From assembly GCA_045602385.1 (NCBI GenBank), contig JAZSBL010000010.1:26512-90511 (forward strand): a stretch of DNA of 64,000 nucleotides, in the 5' to 3' direction. Origin of the DNA: SVTX01 sp045602385. Lineage in GTDB: Bacteria; Bacillota; Clostridia; Oscillospirales; CAG-272. Positions 16,394 to 24,173 of this stretch are shown piece by piece. The position numbers and the translations under genes are program-made. Each line of letters begins with the position of its first letter. Within the stretch, counting starts at the first letter, position 1. The notes beneath the pieces are model-generated. The model was not told the DNA's origin. It made no database searches and saw only the letters and a list, made by a program, of their open reading frames with translations.

Positions 16394-16801
16394 TTATTTT
16401 CCGTTAGAATCGTTATGATATATTATCTCATCGGGCAAGAACAGATTAAGCTTTTCCTTGGCCACTCTTATTATATATTCGTAGTCCACGGGCGAGTCTA
16501 TAAGATACTCAAGCTCTTCTTTCTCCGCCTCGTATTCCTCTACCTTTGCTTCAAGCACCTCTTTTTCGCGCTTCAGCTCACTGTATCTCATAAGTCCCGT
16601 GACAAAGGCGGTTATAGACACGATAAGCAATACAGCAAGCAAGAGCCTTGCTGTGACCTTTATATGAGGGGCCTTCATACCCTTTTTTATCGCACGCTCA
16701 AGATTCTTCTCGGACTGCTCCTGTGCGCTATCCGTCTCACCGACGTCCCCCACCGAAGCTGATGCGACCTTCTTTTCTATATCCTCTTGCACCCTTGGCA
16801 T
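16394..16801 (-). CDS. divIC: Septum formation initiator DivIC/FtsB family protein
   Basis: A 135-aa bitopic division protein. After an N-terminal cytoplasmic region comes a transmembrane helix (about residues 50-70), a coiled coil rich in E and K (about 75-105) and the family end DSPVDYEYIIRVAKEKLNLFLPDEIIY. The ATG at 16801 has GAGGAAG close upstream; an ATG 12 bp earlier has poorer spacing. Either way the start is inside yabQ (65-bp overlap). DivIC works with FtsL and DivIB at the septum. In many Clostridia it follows yabQ exactly as here. Confidence 0.9.
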   Translation of the reverse strand: MPRVQEDIEKKVASASVGDVGETDSAQEQSEKNLERAIKKGMKAPHIKVTARLLLAVLLIVSITAFVTGLMRYSELKREKEVLEAKVEEYEAEKEELEYLIDSPVDYEYIIRVAKEKLNLFLPDEIIYHNDSNGK

Positions 16802-17357
16802 TATCTTCCTCATCCTTTTTTTCTTCGGTGATACACTCCGGCAATGCTTGCGCGCAGCCCGCTGTCTTTGCCGCTTTCGCTGCCCTCACCTTACATCTTA
16901 TTTTACCAATTATTCTTCCGATTGTCAAGGAGTAAAGTCTACAATAAAGCGAAAAAATTGCCCTGATCGGAACAAGCGCTATCTTAACCGTTTTTCTAAG
17001 CACTCGCTTTATTATCGAGGTGACAAAACGCTCCGCCTTTTCGATCAATCTGCCAACGCTAACTCTGTAAAGTATAAGTCCAACGCCCATACAAAGATAT
17101 ACACAACCGCGGAAAACTCCGCCCCCTATATTGTACGTCAGAAGAATTGCCGAGGATGCGAAAAGCAGGCAAAAAATAAGGTCGGTGAGAAATAAAAAGA
17201 TAACCGATGCTATTCTCTTTATCCGTCCCCCTTCTTCGCCGACTCCCAAAAGCATTTTCGCTATCCGCACCGTCTCGTAAAGCACGCCAAGCGCAACTCC
17301 GATCAGAAAAGCCTTTATTATAAGCGACAGGATAAGCTCTTGCGAAAGATCTATCAC
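16737..17357 (-). CDS. yabQ: Spore cortex biosynthesis protein YabQ
   Basis: A 206-aa membrane protein needed for spore cortex formation in Bacillus. It has about four hydrophobic segments in residues 8-130 with the conserved start SQELILSLIIKAFLIGVALGVLYE. The long basic C-terminal part (residues 135-206) ends in a glycine/arginine-rich tail and overlaps the start of divIC in another frame. It lies 3 bp after yabP. Confidence 0.88.
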   Translation of the reverse strand: MIDLSQELILSLIIKAFLIGVALGVLYETVRIAKMLLGVGEEGGRIKRIASVIFLFLTDLIFCLLFASSAILLTYNIGGGVFRGCVYLCMGVGLILYRVSVGRLIEKAERFVTSIIKRVLRKTVKIALVPIRAIFSLYCRLYSLTIGRIIGKIRCKVRAAKAAKTAGCAQALPECITEEKKDEEDNAKGARGYRKEGRISFGGGRR

Positions 17358-17360
17358 GCG

Positions 17361-17639
17361 CTATCCCTCTCGTCCTCGGAAAAGTCCACGCTTGCCTGCG
17401 GGCTTTGCCTCGTAATAATATATTCCGTTTATCCGTCCGTCTACCTCGACTCTGCCGTCGGTGATGTTCAGGACCGTCACGTGCAGTCCCTCTCCCTCCA
17501 CCGCCATATTACCAACCACGGTCTCAAGCGCGACTCCGCCCTCGTCAAAGCTTACTACGTCCACAACCCCTTCTATTTTTATCCCCTCGCGAGAGGACGA
17601 GGAGATTGAATGCTTCTTTTCCGCATTTTGTTCGTTCAT
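17361..17639 (-). CDS. yabP: Sporulation protein YabP
   Basis: A 92-aa protein of the YabP/YqfC family, associated with the spore coat/cortex programme. The conserved core is GVVDVVSFDEGGVALET...VEGEGLHV with the end GRINGIYYYE. The ATG at 17639 has GGAGG 7 nt before it; that site lies in the 3' arm of a terminator-like hairpin (see regulatory entry), so expression may be conditional. It is followed by yabQ and divIC. Confidence 0.9.
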   Translation of the reverse strand: MNEQNAEKKHSISSSSREGIKIEGVVDVVSFDEGGVALETVVGNMAVEGEGLHVTVLNITDGRVEVDGRINGIYYYEAKPAGKRGLFRGREG

Positions 17640-17686
17640 AGAAAAACCTCCGCATACAGCACCGAATGGTACAGTATATGCGGAGG
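17640..17686 (-). promoter_or_regulatory. Terminator-like hairpin containing the yabP ribosome binding site
   Basis: On the minus-strand RNA, a 10-bp stem (17677-17686 with 17647-17656, plus inner pairing around GAAU) is followed directly by UUUUUCU and then AUG. GGAGG of yabP is the end of the 3' arm. The element can therefore act as an intrinsic terminator after rqcP and as a block on yabP translation. Confidence 0.75.
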
Positions 17687-17695
17687 CCTTCAAGG

Positions 17696-17938
17696 TTATT
17701 CAATTACCTCATAAAGCGAGGACGCGTCTGCCTTTGCGGTGAATTCCCTTACGTCAAGAACTCTTACCTTGAGAGTTCGCTGACCGAAGGTCACCTCAAT
17801 GACGTCTCCCGTCTTGACGTCGTACGATGCCTTGGCGGGTCTGCCGTTTACCTGGACGTGCGCGGTATCGCACGCGTCGTTGGCAACGGTACGCCTTTTT
17901 ATGATTCTTGAAACCTTTAAGTATTTATCGAGTCTCAT
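17696..17938 (-). CDS. rqcP: S4-domain RNA-binding protein RqcP (YabO)
   Basis: An 80-aa S4-domain protein. The family start MRLDKYLKVSRIIKRRTVA and the AHVQVNGRPAK hairpin are intact. RqcP binds the 50S subunit with RqcH and supports C-terminal alanine tailing in ribosome quality control in Bacillus; Hsp15 is its relative in enterics. Located between hup and yabP, as in Bacillus and Clostridia. Confidence 0.92.
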   Translation of the reverse strand: MRLDKYLKVSRIIKRRTVANDACDTAHVQVNGRPAKASYDVKTGDVIEVTFGQRTLKVRVLDVREFTAKADASSLYEVIE

Positions 17939-17944
17939 TAAAAA

Positions 17945-18220
17945 TTAGCCGTTTACTTTTTCCTTAAGGGTGCTGCCTGCTGCGAATGCAACGTACTTGG
18001 ATGCGGGAATAGCTACCTTCTCGCCTGTCTTGGGGTTTCTACCCTCTCTTGCTGCGCGCTCCTTAACCTCAAAACCACCAAAGCCTGTGATCTTAACGTC
18101 CTCGCCCTGAGCGAGAGCCTCTGCGATAACCTCGAGAACTGCGTCAACTGCTGCAGCTGCATCCTTCTTTGTCATTCCTGCCTTTGCTGCTACTGCATCT
18201 GTAAGCTGTAACTTTTTCAT
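17945..18220 (-). CDS. hup: HU family nucleoid DNA-binding protein
   Basis: A 91-aa histone-like protein. The conserved arm FGGFEVKERAAREGRNPKTGE and the final AFAAGSTLKEKVN are present. Works as a homodimer that bends DNA. It is the first gene of a likely hup-rqcP operon, with a promoter about 100 bp upstream and an AGAGG-type ribosome binding site. Confidence 0.96.
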   Translation of the reverse strand: MKKLQLTDAVAAKAGMTKKDAAAAVDAVLEVIAEALAQGEDVKITGFGGFEVKERAAREGRNPKTGEKVAIPASKYVAFAAGSTLKEKVNG

Positions 18221-18316
18221 GATAAATTCCTCTTTCTTTATTTAAATTTTATGGACATGCAAAACAGTAGTCAAAATGACCACCAAAACGGCAAATCCAT
18301 TTTATTTGTTTAGTTA

Positions 18317-18345
18317 ATTATACCATAAAAATTCAGTCAATGCAA
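18317..18345 (-). promoter_or_regulatory. Sigma-A promoter for hup
   Basis: Minus-strand TTGCAT (18340-18345) and TATAAT (18317-18322) separated by 17 bp; leads to a leader of roughly 90 nt. Confidence 0.78.
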
Positions 18346-18407
18346 TAGCTTTTTTGAAATTTTTATGCAAAAACCTATATTTTTTAAGGATTTTTCGCTT
18401 TTTTTGC

Positions 18408-19235
18408 TCAATTTTCATGTTTTATGGAATCCCAGACCTCGTCAAGCTCGGTCATAGACATATTTTCAACGTTTTTGCCTTGATCCAAAACGGCATTTTC
18501 AACCTTCTCAAAACGGTCCAAAAACTTGTTTGTTGCGTTGAAAAGCGCCTGCTCACTGTCAACTCCCAGCTTGCGCGCGAGGCTTGTTACCGTCAGAAGA
18601 AGATCGCCCATCTCCTCCATGACTGCATCCTTGTCGCCGCTCTCTGCCGCTTCTCTGACCTCTGCGATCTCCTCGTCAAGCTTTGCATAGACCTCCTCAA
18701 CAGTCGGAAAGTCAAAGAAGGATGCCTTCTTGCCCACCTTCTGCGCCCTCATAAGCGCGGGAAGCATCGGGGGGATAGAACGCAGCTTATCGGTAAGCGT
18801 ATTTCTCTGCTTTTCAACTCCCTTGATCTTATCCCAGTTTGCAAGCACGTCATCGCTGTTGTCAAGCTTCAATTCGCCAAACACGTGGGGGTGACGGTGT
18901 ATCAGCTTTGCGGAAATATCATTGGCAACGTCGTTTATGTCAAATCTGCCCTCCTCATGCTCTATATCGGCATGAAATACGATCTGCAAAAGCACGTCGC
19001 CAAGCTCCTCGCGCAAAAGCTTCGGATCATCTGTGTCTATCGCCTCGATCACCTCGTAGGTCTCCTCAATAAAGTCCTTGCGCAGGCTCTTGTGCGTCTG
19101 CTCCTTATCCCAAGGACAGCCGACGTTACTGCGTAAGATCGTAACTATCTCACAAAGGTCGTCAAAGGAGTATCTATCCTGCCCTAAAAGGCGCTCTACT
19201 CTTTCCTGCTTTTCATTATCCGTCAAGATGTTCAT
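18408..19235 (-). CDS. mazG: Nucleoside triphosphate pyrophosphohydrolase MazG
   Basis: Hydrolyses NTPs and dNTPs to monophosphates and pyrophosphate, a housecleaning role. The 275-aa protein has the duplicated MazG layout: N-terminal domain with CPWDKEQTHKSLRKDFIEETYEVIEAID and EELGDVLLQIVFHADI, and a second domain with EEMGDLLLTVTSLARKL (about 210-226). EExxE-type metal ligands are visible in both. Encoded between spoVB and hup, a common order. AAGGAAG precedes the ATG. Confidence 0.95.
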   Translation of the reverse strand: MNILTDNEKQERVERLLGQDRYSFDDLCEIVTILRSNVGCPWDKEQTHKSLRKDFIEETYEVIEAIDTDDPKLLREELGDVLLQIVFHADIEHEEGRFDINDVANDISAKLIHRHPHVFGELKLDNSDDVLANWDKIKGVEKQRNTLTDKLRSIPPMLPALMRAQKVGKKASFFDFPTVEEVYAKLDEEIAEVREAAESGDKDAVMEEMGDLLLTVTSLARKLGVDSEQALFNATNKFLDRFEKVENAVLDQGKNVENMSMTELDEVWDSIKHEN

Positions 19236-19275
19236 TTTTTATTCTTCCTTTTTGTATTTTCAGAAAATATCTGCC

Positions 19276-20877
19276 TTATTTTGATGCCAATATTGATTTT
19301 ATTTCTTTTACGTTTATTACACGCAACAAAAGACATGCAATTATATACATTACTCCCGCGGTCATTATCGCACCGACAGTCATAACCGCTCCCTCTCCGT
19401 ATCTGGCGGACATACTGCCGTAGAGTATCCTTGATGCCACTATTGAGATAATTGACGCTATAAATGGCCGCACGAGTATCTTTCCTATCTTCAGCTTCCC
19501 GGGCATATACCTGCACAAAAAATAAAAACCCAGTATATTTATAGCCATATCACATGCAAGCGTGCTTATCGGCGCTCCCATGATATTTACACTCTCATTG
19601 CCGATAAGAAAAAATGAAAGCACTGTTTTTATCACTGCCCCAACGCCCATCGATACAAGCGGCAGCGAGGGATGTCCGTACGCCTGCAGAGATGCGTTTG
19701 TTACCGTTATCATGCTTGAAAGACTGACCGACAAGGCAAGGCATGTCAAAAGCGGCGCGCAAAGAGTGATCGCCTCACTCTCCCCCTTGAAGATAAGCTC
19801 AAGTATCTCCTTTGAAAAAAGGGCAAGTCCCACCGATATCGGCATCGAGATCATTGCGGTAAGCGAAATACCGTCGCTGACGGTTTTCAGCTCCGCTTCC
19901 TTATCTCCCCCTGCTATCGCGCGGCTGAGCCGTGGCAGTATCGGCATAGCGACCGCCCCGACAAGAGCGGGCGCCAGCGAGAAAAGCGGCAGACATAGCG
20001 TGGTATAGCTTCCGTAGACCGAAAACGCTACCTCGCCCGAATAGCCTATGCTTTGTAATCGGCGCAGGATCATTGTCATATCTACCATTTTTGTAATACT
20101 TGAAAGCGCTGCCGATACGGTTATCGGCACTGACATTGCAAGAAGCTCTCTACGAATAGATCTTTTGTCCTTTTCGACACTTAGAGGTAAATCTGAGCCC
20201 TTAAAGCCCTTTGTCAAAAAGAGATACAATGCCGACAGCGCGCTGCCGACCAAGAGACCCAACACAGCACAGGCGGCAACGACCTCTCCCGGAAGCCCCG
20301 TATTGAGCGCCAACGATGCAAACAACAAGCCCAATATCAGCTTGCAGAGCGCTTCTATTACCTGTGAGATTGCGGTAGGGAGCATTCTTGCCTGTCCCTG
20401 AAAATATCCCCTATACGCGCTTGCTATACAAATAAAGAGCAGCGTGGGGGCAATTGCCACTATCGCGTAGAAGCTTTTGGTATTGCCCAAAAATTGAGCC
20501 AATGGGTATGAAAAGGCAAGCATTATTGCCGTTCCCACCGCTCCAAGCAGAAGAAACAGACGTCGGGCGCACTTGAATATTCTCTCCGCCCCCGCACCTT
20601 CATTCTCCCTTGATATCATTACCGACATAGCCACGGGCAGGCCTGAGGTCGATATTATACACAAAAGAGCATAGATCTCGTATGCGGAATTAAAATAACC
20701 CATGCCCTCGCTACCTAAAAGTCTGAGCATGGGTATTTTAAAGACAAGCCCGATTATCTTTACTGTAACAGCCGAAAGCGAAAGAGCCAGAACTCCCGAA
20801 TAAAAGCCTTTTCGTCCTTTATCTTTATGTGTTCCTTGCTTCTTATATATCTCGATCTCCCGGCGTTCTTGCTCCAT
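19276..20877 (-). CDS. spoVB: SpoVB/MurJ-type oligosaccharide flippase
   Basis: A 533-aa polytopic protein (about 14 hydrophobic segments) of the MVF/polysaccharide transporter superfamily. The N-terminal region GFYSGVLALSLSAVTVKIIGLVFKIP and the motif YRGYFQGQARMLPTAISQV are typical of the stage V sporulation protein B/YkvU branch, which is thought to flip lipid-linked precursors during cortex synthesis. Its place next to mazG-hup-yabP fits that branch. A vegetative lipid II flippase role cannot be excluded. A cytoplasmic lysine-rich N-terminus precedes helix 1. Confidence 0.85.
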   Translation of the reverse strand: MEQERREIEIYKKQGTHKDKGRKGFYSGVLALSLSAVTVKIIGLVFKIPMLRLLGSEGMGYFNSAYEIYALLCIISTSGLPVAMSVMISRENEGAGAERIFKCARRLFLLLGAVGTAIMLAFSYPLAQFLGNTKSFYAIVAIAPTLLFICIASAYRGYFQGQARMLPTAISQVIEALCKLILGLLFASLALNTGLPGEVVAACAVLGLLVGSALSALYLFLTKGFKGSDLPLSVEKDKRSIRRELLAMSVPITVSAALSSITKMVDMTMILRRLQSIGYSGEVAFSVYGSYTTLCLPLFSLAPALVGAVAMPILPRLSRAIAGGDKEAELKTVSDGISLTAMISMPISVGLALFSKEILELIFKGESEAITLCAPLLTCLALSVSLSSMITVTNASLQAYGHPSLPLVSMGVGAVIKTVLSFFLIGNESVNIMGAPISTLACDMAINILGFYFLCRYMPGKLKIGKILVRPFIASIISIVASRILYGSMSARYGEGAVMTVGAIMTAGVMYIIACLLLRVINVKEIKSILASK

Positions 20878-20890
20878 TTATCCTCCGATA

Positions 20891-22168
20891 TCAGTCAAAA
20901 TAATGAGCGATAACTCTTTTTGCATTATATCTCATCTTCTCTTCATCAATCGTAGTATATGTTCCCCTGTCGTAAAGTATGTTACCGTCAGAGAGCGTCA
21001 TCAATACATTGGACTCTGTTGCGCTGTAGCAGACGGTAGATTCAAGGTCATAGGACGGGATATTGTTTATCGCGTCCATATCAAGGAGTATCAGGTCGGC
21101 TCTCTTGCCAACTGCTAATTCTCCCGAATCATATCTTCCCTGCGCTATCGCGCCGTTTACGGTTGCGCACCTGATCATATCTCCCGCGCGTGTTATTGCG
21201 GGATCGCATGATGCGCCCTTATGGATAAGCGCGGCGTACTGAAGCTCACGTAATACACTGAGCTGATTGTTCGATGCAACGCCGTCTGTGCCGAGCGCTA
21301 CGTTAACGCCTGCGGCCTTCATCTTACCGTAAGGCATGATTCCGCTACCGAGCTTGAGATTACTTACGGGGTTGTGAGCCGCAGTAACACCCCTCTCTGC
21401 CATAAGCTTGATATCATCGTCGTTCACGTATACGCAATGCGCCGCGGTCACAGGTACGTCAAGCACTCCGCACGCCTCAAGGAAGCGCATGGGTGTCATT
21501 CCTTGACGCGCGATGCACTCCTCGTGCTCGCTTGCGGTCTCGGAGACGTGTATCTGGAAGCCGGTTTTCAGCTCCTTTGTGATCTCCGCAACGTATCTGA
21601 AGCAGGGCTCTACGTTTGAATACTCGGCGTGGAGAGACATGTCTATCTTTATTCTGCCGTCCGCCTTGCCGTTCCATCTGTTGAAGACGTCGATAGATTC
21701 AAGCACTCGCGAGTCCTTTGAAAAATCCGCGTCCTTGTCAAAGGAAACGATGGATCGGGAGAGGTTTGCCTTGATACCGCTCTCCTCTACCGCTCTCGCG
21801 GTCTCGTCAAGGAAGAAGTACATATCAGAGAAGGAAACGACACCGTTCCTTATCATTTCCGCGATAGCGAGCTGCGAGCCTGTATAGACTCTCTCCTCGT
21901 TAAGTCTGTCCTCTGCGGGAAAGATCTTCTCATTTAGCCATCTCTGGAGAGGAAGATCGTCGCCGTATCCACGGAAAAGCGTCATTGCGCTATGGCAATG
22001 GGCATTGAAAAATGCGGGCATAAGGAGATTGCCGTGGCACTCGACGGTCTTGTCCGCCTCGGGGCACTCCTTGCCGATATAGGATATTATCTTGCCGTCG
22101 ATCAGGATATTCAACGTGCTATCCACGCCGCCGTCAAGTGTTCTTGCGTTTTTAAATAAAATTTTCAT
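20891..22168 (-). CDS. Amidohydrolase, MTA/SAH deaminase-like
   Basis: A 425-aa metal-dependent hydrolase of the ATZ/TRZ-like family. Metal ligands appear as HCH in FFNAHCHSAMTLFRG (about residues 56-58), HVSETASEHEE, AAHCVYV and GTDGVASNNQLS, the set seen in 5'-methylthioadenosine/S-adenosylhomocysteine deaminases. The likely reaction is deamination of an adenosine derivative. It sits 13 bp from the flippase gene and 5 bp from hemZ in the same direction, with no obvious functional link. Confidence 0.85.
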   Translation of the reverse strand: MKILFKNARTLDGGVDSTLNILIDGKIISYIGKECPEADKTVECHGNLLMPAFFNAHCHSAMTLFRGYGDDLPLQRWLNEKIFPAEDRLNEERVYTGSQLAIAEMIRNGVVSFSDMYFFLDETARAVEESGIKANLSRSIVSFDKDADFSKDSRVLESIDVFNRWNGKADGRIKIDMSLHAEYSNVEPCFRYVAEITKELKTGFQIHVSETASEHEECIARQGMTPMRFLEACGVLDVPVTAAHCVYVNDDDIKLMAERGVTAAHNPVSNLKLGSGIMPYGKMKAAGVNVALGTDGVASNNQLSVLRELQYAALIHKGASCDPAITRAGDMIRCATVNGAIAQGRYDSGELAVGKRADLILLDMDAINNIPSYDLESTVCYSATESNVLMTLSDGNILYDRGTYTTIDEEKMRYNAKRVIAHYFD

Positions 22169-22173
22169 TATCT

Positions 22174-23679
22174 TTATCCTTTTTTGAGGTTTCTGCGCGT
22201 ATAGAACTCGCGCGCCGCCGCCAGCTTCTGCTCGGTCTTGTTATCCGAGAGGTATTCGTAGGGGTATTTCTGATTGAAAAATCTCTCGATAACTCTGGGG
22301 CTTCCGTCCTTGGGCGCGTAATCAACGAATTTTGATACCGCTCCCGCTCCGCATGCAAATATTGAGTGTATCTCCTCCATCATGTAGATATTATAAAGTC
22401 CCTTGTAGCCGTCAAGCGCGAAGCCTACGTTTTCGTAGTTTCCTATGGTATTCTTCTGTCTGTACATATAGTAGGGCTTATATCCCTCGTGCTGCGCGGT
22501 TATCTGTGAGTAGTCAACGCACTTGCCTACGTCTCCGCCGCGGATAGAATATATATGACTGCTGTTTTTCAGGAAGTCACTCGCCTTCTTTACGCTGAAG
22601 GTATGTACGGTGATATTTTCGGGCTTGAGCGACACTATCTTATCGTAGGACGCAGCAAAGCTTGAAAATTTATCACCGGGAAGTCCCGCTATCACGTCGG
22701 TATTTATCGCGGAGATCTCGCTGTTGCGCGCAATGTCATATGCGCGGAGAAAATCGTCCGCGGTATGTGAGCGTCCGATTATCTTCAAGACGTCGTCGTT
22801 GAGCGTCTGGGGATTAACGCTGATACGGCTTACTCCCCTGTTCTTTGCGACCTTCATCTTGCCTGCGGTGATCGTATCGGGACGTCCCGCCTCAAGTGTG
22901 TACTCATCAAGAGTTCTTACGTCTACGTTCTTTTCTACCATTGAGAGCAGCCAATCAAGCTGATTCTCGTCAAGAATTGTGGGTGTTCCGCCGCCGATAT
23001 ATACCGTCTTTACGCGAAGTCCGAGCTCACGGATAAGCGCAAAGGTCTTATTTATCTCGTCGCCAAGCGCGACAAGATAGTCGGGTATGGTGGCGAGCAG
23101 CTTTTTCGAGGTGTAAGACACAAATGAACAATAAGCGCATCTTGTCGGGCAGAACGGGATCGAAATATACACGCTGCACTCACCGTCGTCCGCCGTCTTT
23201 ACAAACTCCGCCTCGTTAAGCGCGACCTCGGTGGCAAGCGCCGCCTTCTTCGGGATAACGAAATAGTCGCTTGAAAGTGTCTTCTTTACTCTCGTTTTGC
23301 TCATTCCGCTCTCAAGCATCTCGGTTGCTACCTTGGACGGTCTTACGCCAACGAGCATGCCCCATGAAGGGCGGTAGCCGACAATCTCTCCGCAAACGGA
23401 GAGTATTGCATCTCCCACGGCGATCTTTTTCAGTCTGTCACGTGTGATGTCGTCACGGTTTTGATATATCTTATCGGATGATGCGTACTTTTCATCAAGA
23501 GAAAGCTCTGCGTGAACACTTACTCCGTCGTCATTCTCGCAAAGCTCAAGCGTGAGCTCGGGTACTGCCGCGCCGTCCGCCGCCTCTGCATCCTCCGAGA
23601 ATTTTTCACCCGGAAAGAATATCATGCACAGCGTCTGCACGTAATATTGATTTATGTTTCCGCTTACCTTAAGCTTCAT
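22174..23679 (-). CDS. hemZ: Oxygen-independent coproporphyrinogen III dehydrogenase-like protein HemZ
   Basis: A 501-aa radical SAM protein. The cluster motif CPTRCAYCSF is at about residues 177-186 and the HemN-like blocks YIGGGTPTIL and RISVNPQTLN follow. The long N-terminal extension of about 165 residues is characteristic of HemZ of Bacillus and Clostridia. True coproporphyrinogen activity is established for some homologues only; a heme-related role is inferred. It belongs to the recJ-relA-dtd-hemZ cluster. Confidence 0.9.
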   Translation of the reverse strand: MKLKVSGNINQYYVQTLCMIFFPGEKFSEDAEAADGAAVPELTLELCENDDGVSVHAELSLDEKYASSDKIYQNRDDITRDRLKKIAVGDAILSVCGEIVGYRPSWGMLVGVRPSKVATEMLESGMSKTRVKKTLSSDYFVIPKKAALATEVALNEAEFVKTADDGECSVYISIPFCPTRCAYCSFVSYTSKKLLATIPDYLVALGDEINKTFALIRELGLRVKTVYIGGGTPTILDENQLDWLLSMVEKNVDVRTLDEYTLEAGRPDTITAGKMKVAKNRGVSRISVNPQTLNDDVLKIIGRSHTADDFLRAYDIARNSEISAINTDVIAGLPGDKFSSFAASYDKIVSLKPENITVHTFSVKKASDFLKNSSHIYSIRGGDVGKCVDYSQITAQHEGYKPYYMYRQKNTIGNYENVGFALDGYKGLYNIYMMEEIHSIFACGAGAVSKFVDYAPKDGSPRVIERFFNQKYPYEYLSDNKTEQKLAAAREFYTRRNLKKG

Positions 23680-23699
23680 AACAAAATCCTATCCTTAAA

Positions 23700-24158
23700 T
23701 TATTTTTTCTTTTTTAATACTTCACTGTCCATTACGATGGTCACGGGGCCGTCGTTTACAAGAGAAACCTCCATGTGCGCGCCGAATACTCCTCTGCCCA
23801 CGTGTCTGAGCTCCGAGGACATAAGATCGGCAAAGTATTCATAAATGCGATTTGCCTCATCGGGCGGCGCAGACTCGAGAAAGTCGGGGCGGTTGCCGTT
23901 CCTGTAATTTGCCATCAGTGTAAACTGTGAAATCACGAGCGCCTCGCCGTCTATCGCCTTTACCGAAAGGTTCATCTTGTCGTTCTCGTCGCAGAATATG
24001 CGCAGATTACATATTTTTGTCGCAAGGAGTCTTGCGTCCTCCTCGATATCGCCCTTCGCAACGCCCAAAAGTATCATAAGACCGGCTCCACATTCGCCGA
24101 CAACACTTCCGTCCACCTTGACCGAGGCCTTTGTCACCCTTTGAATTACTGCTTTCAT
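23700..24158 (-). CDS. dtd: D-aminoacyl-tRNA deacylase
   Basis: Removes D-amino acids (and glycine) mischarged on tRNA. The 152-aa protein begins MKAVIQRVTKASVKVDG and carries the active-site segments SQFTLMANYRNGNRP and the cross-subunit GPVTIVMDS near the C-terminus, where Dtd usually has a Gly-cis-Pro motif. Standard length. 15 bp downstream of relA. Confidence 0.95.
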   Translation of the reverse strand: MKAVIQRVTKASVKVDGSVVGECGAGLMILLGVAKGDIEEDARLLATKICNLRIFCDENDKMNLSVKAIDGEALVISQFTLMANYRNGNRPDFLESAPPDEANRIYEYFADLMSSELRHVGRGVFGAHMEVSLVNDGPVTIVMDSEVLKKKK

Positions 24159-24173
24159 TTTACCGTTTCCTTA

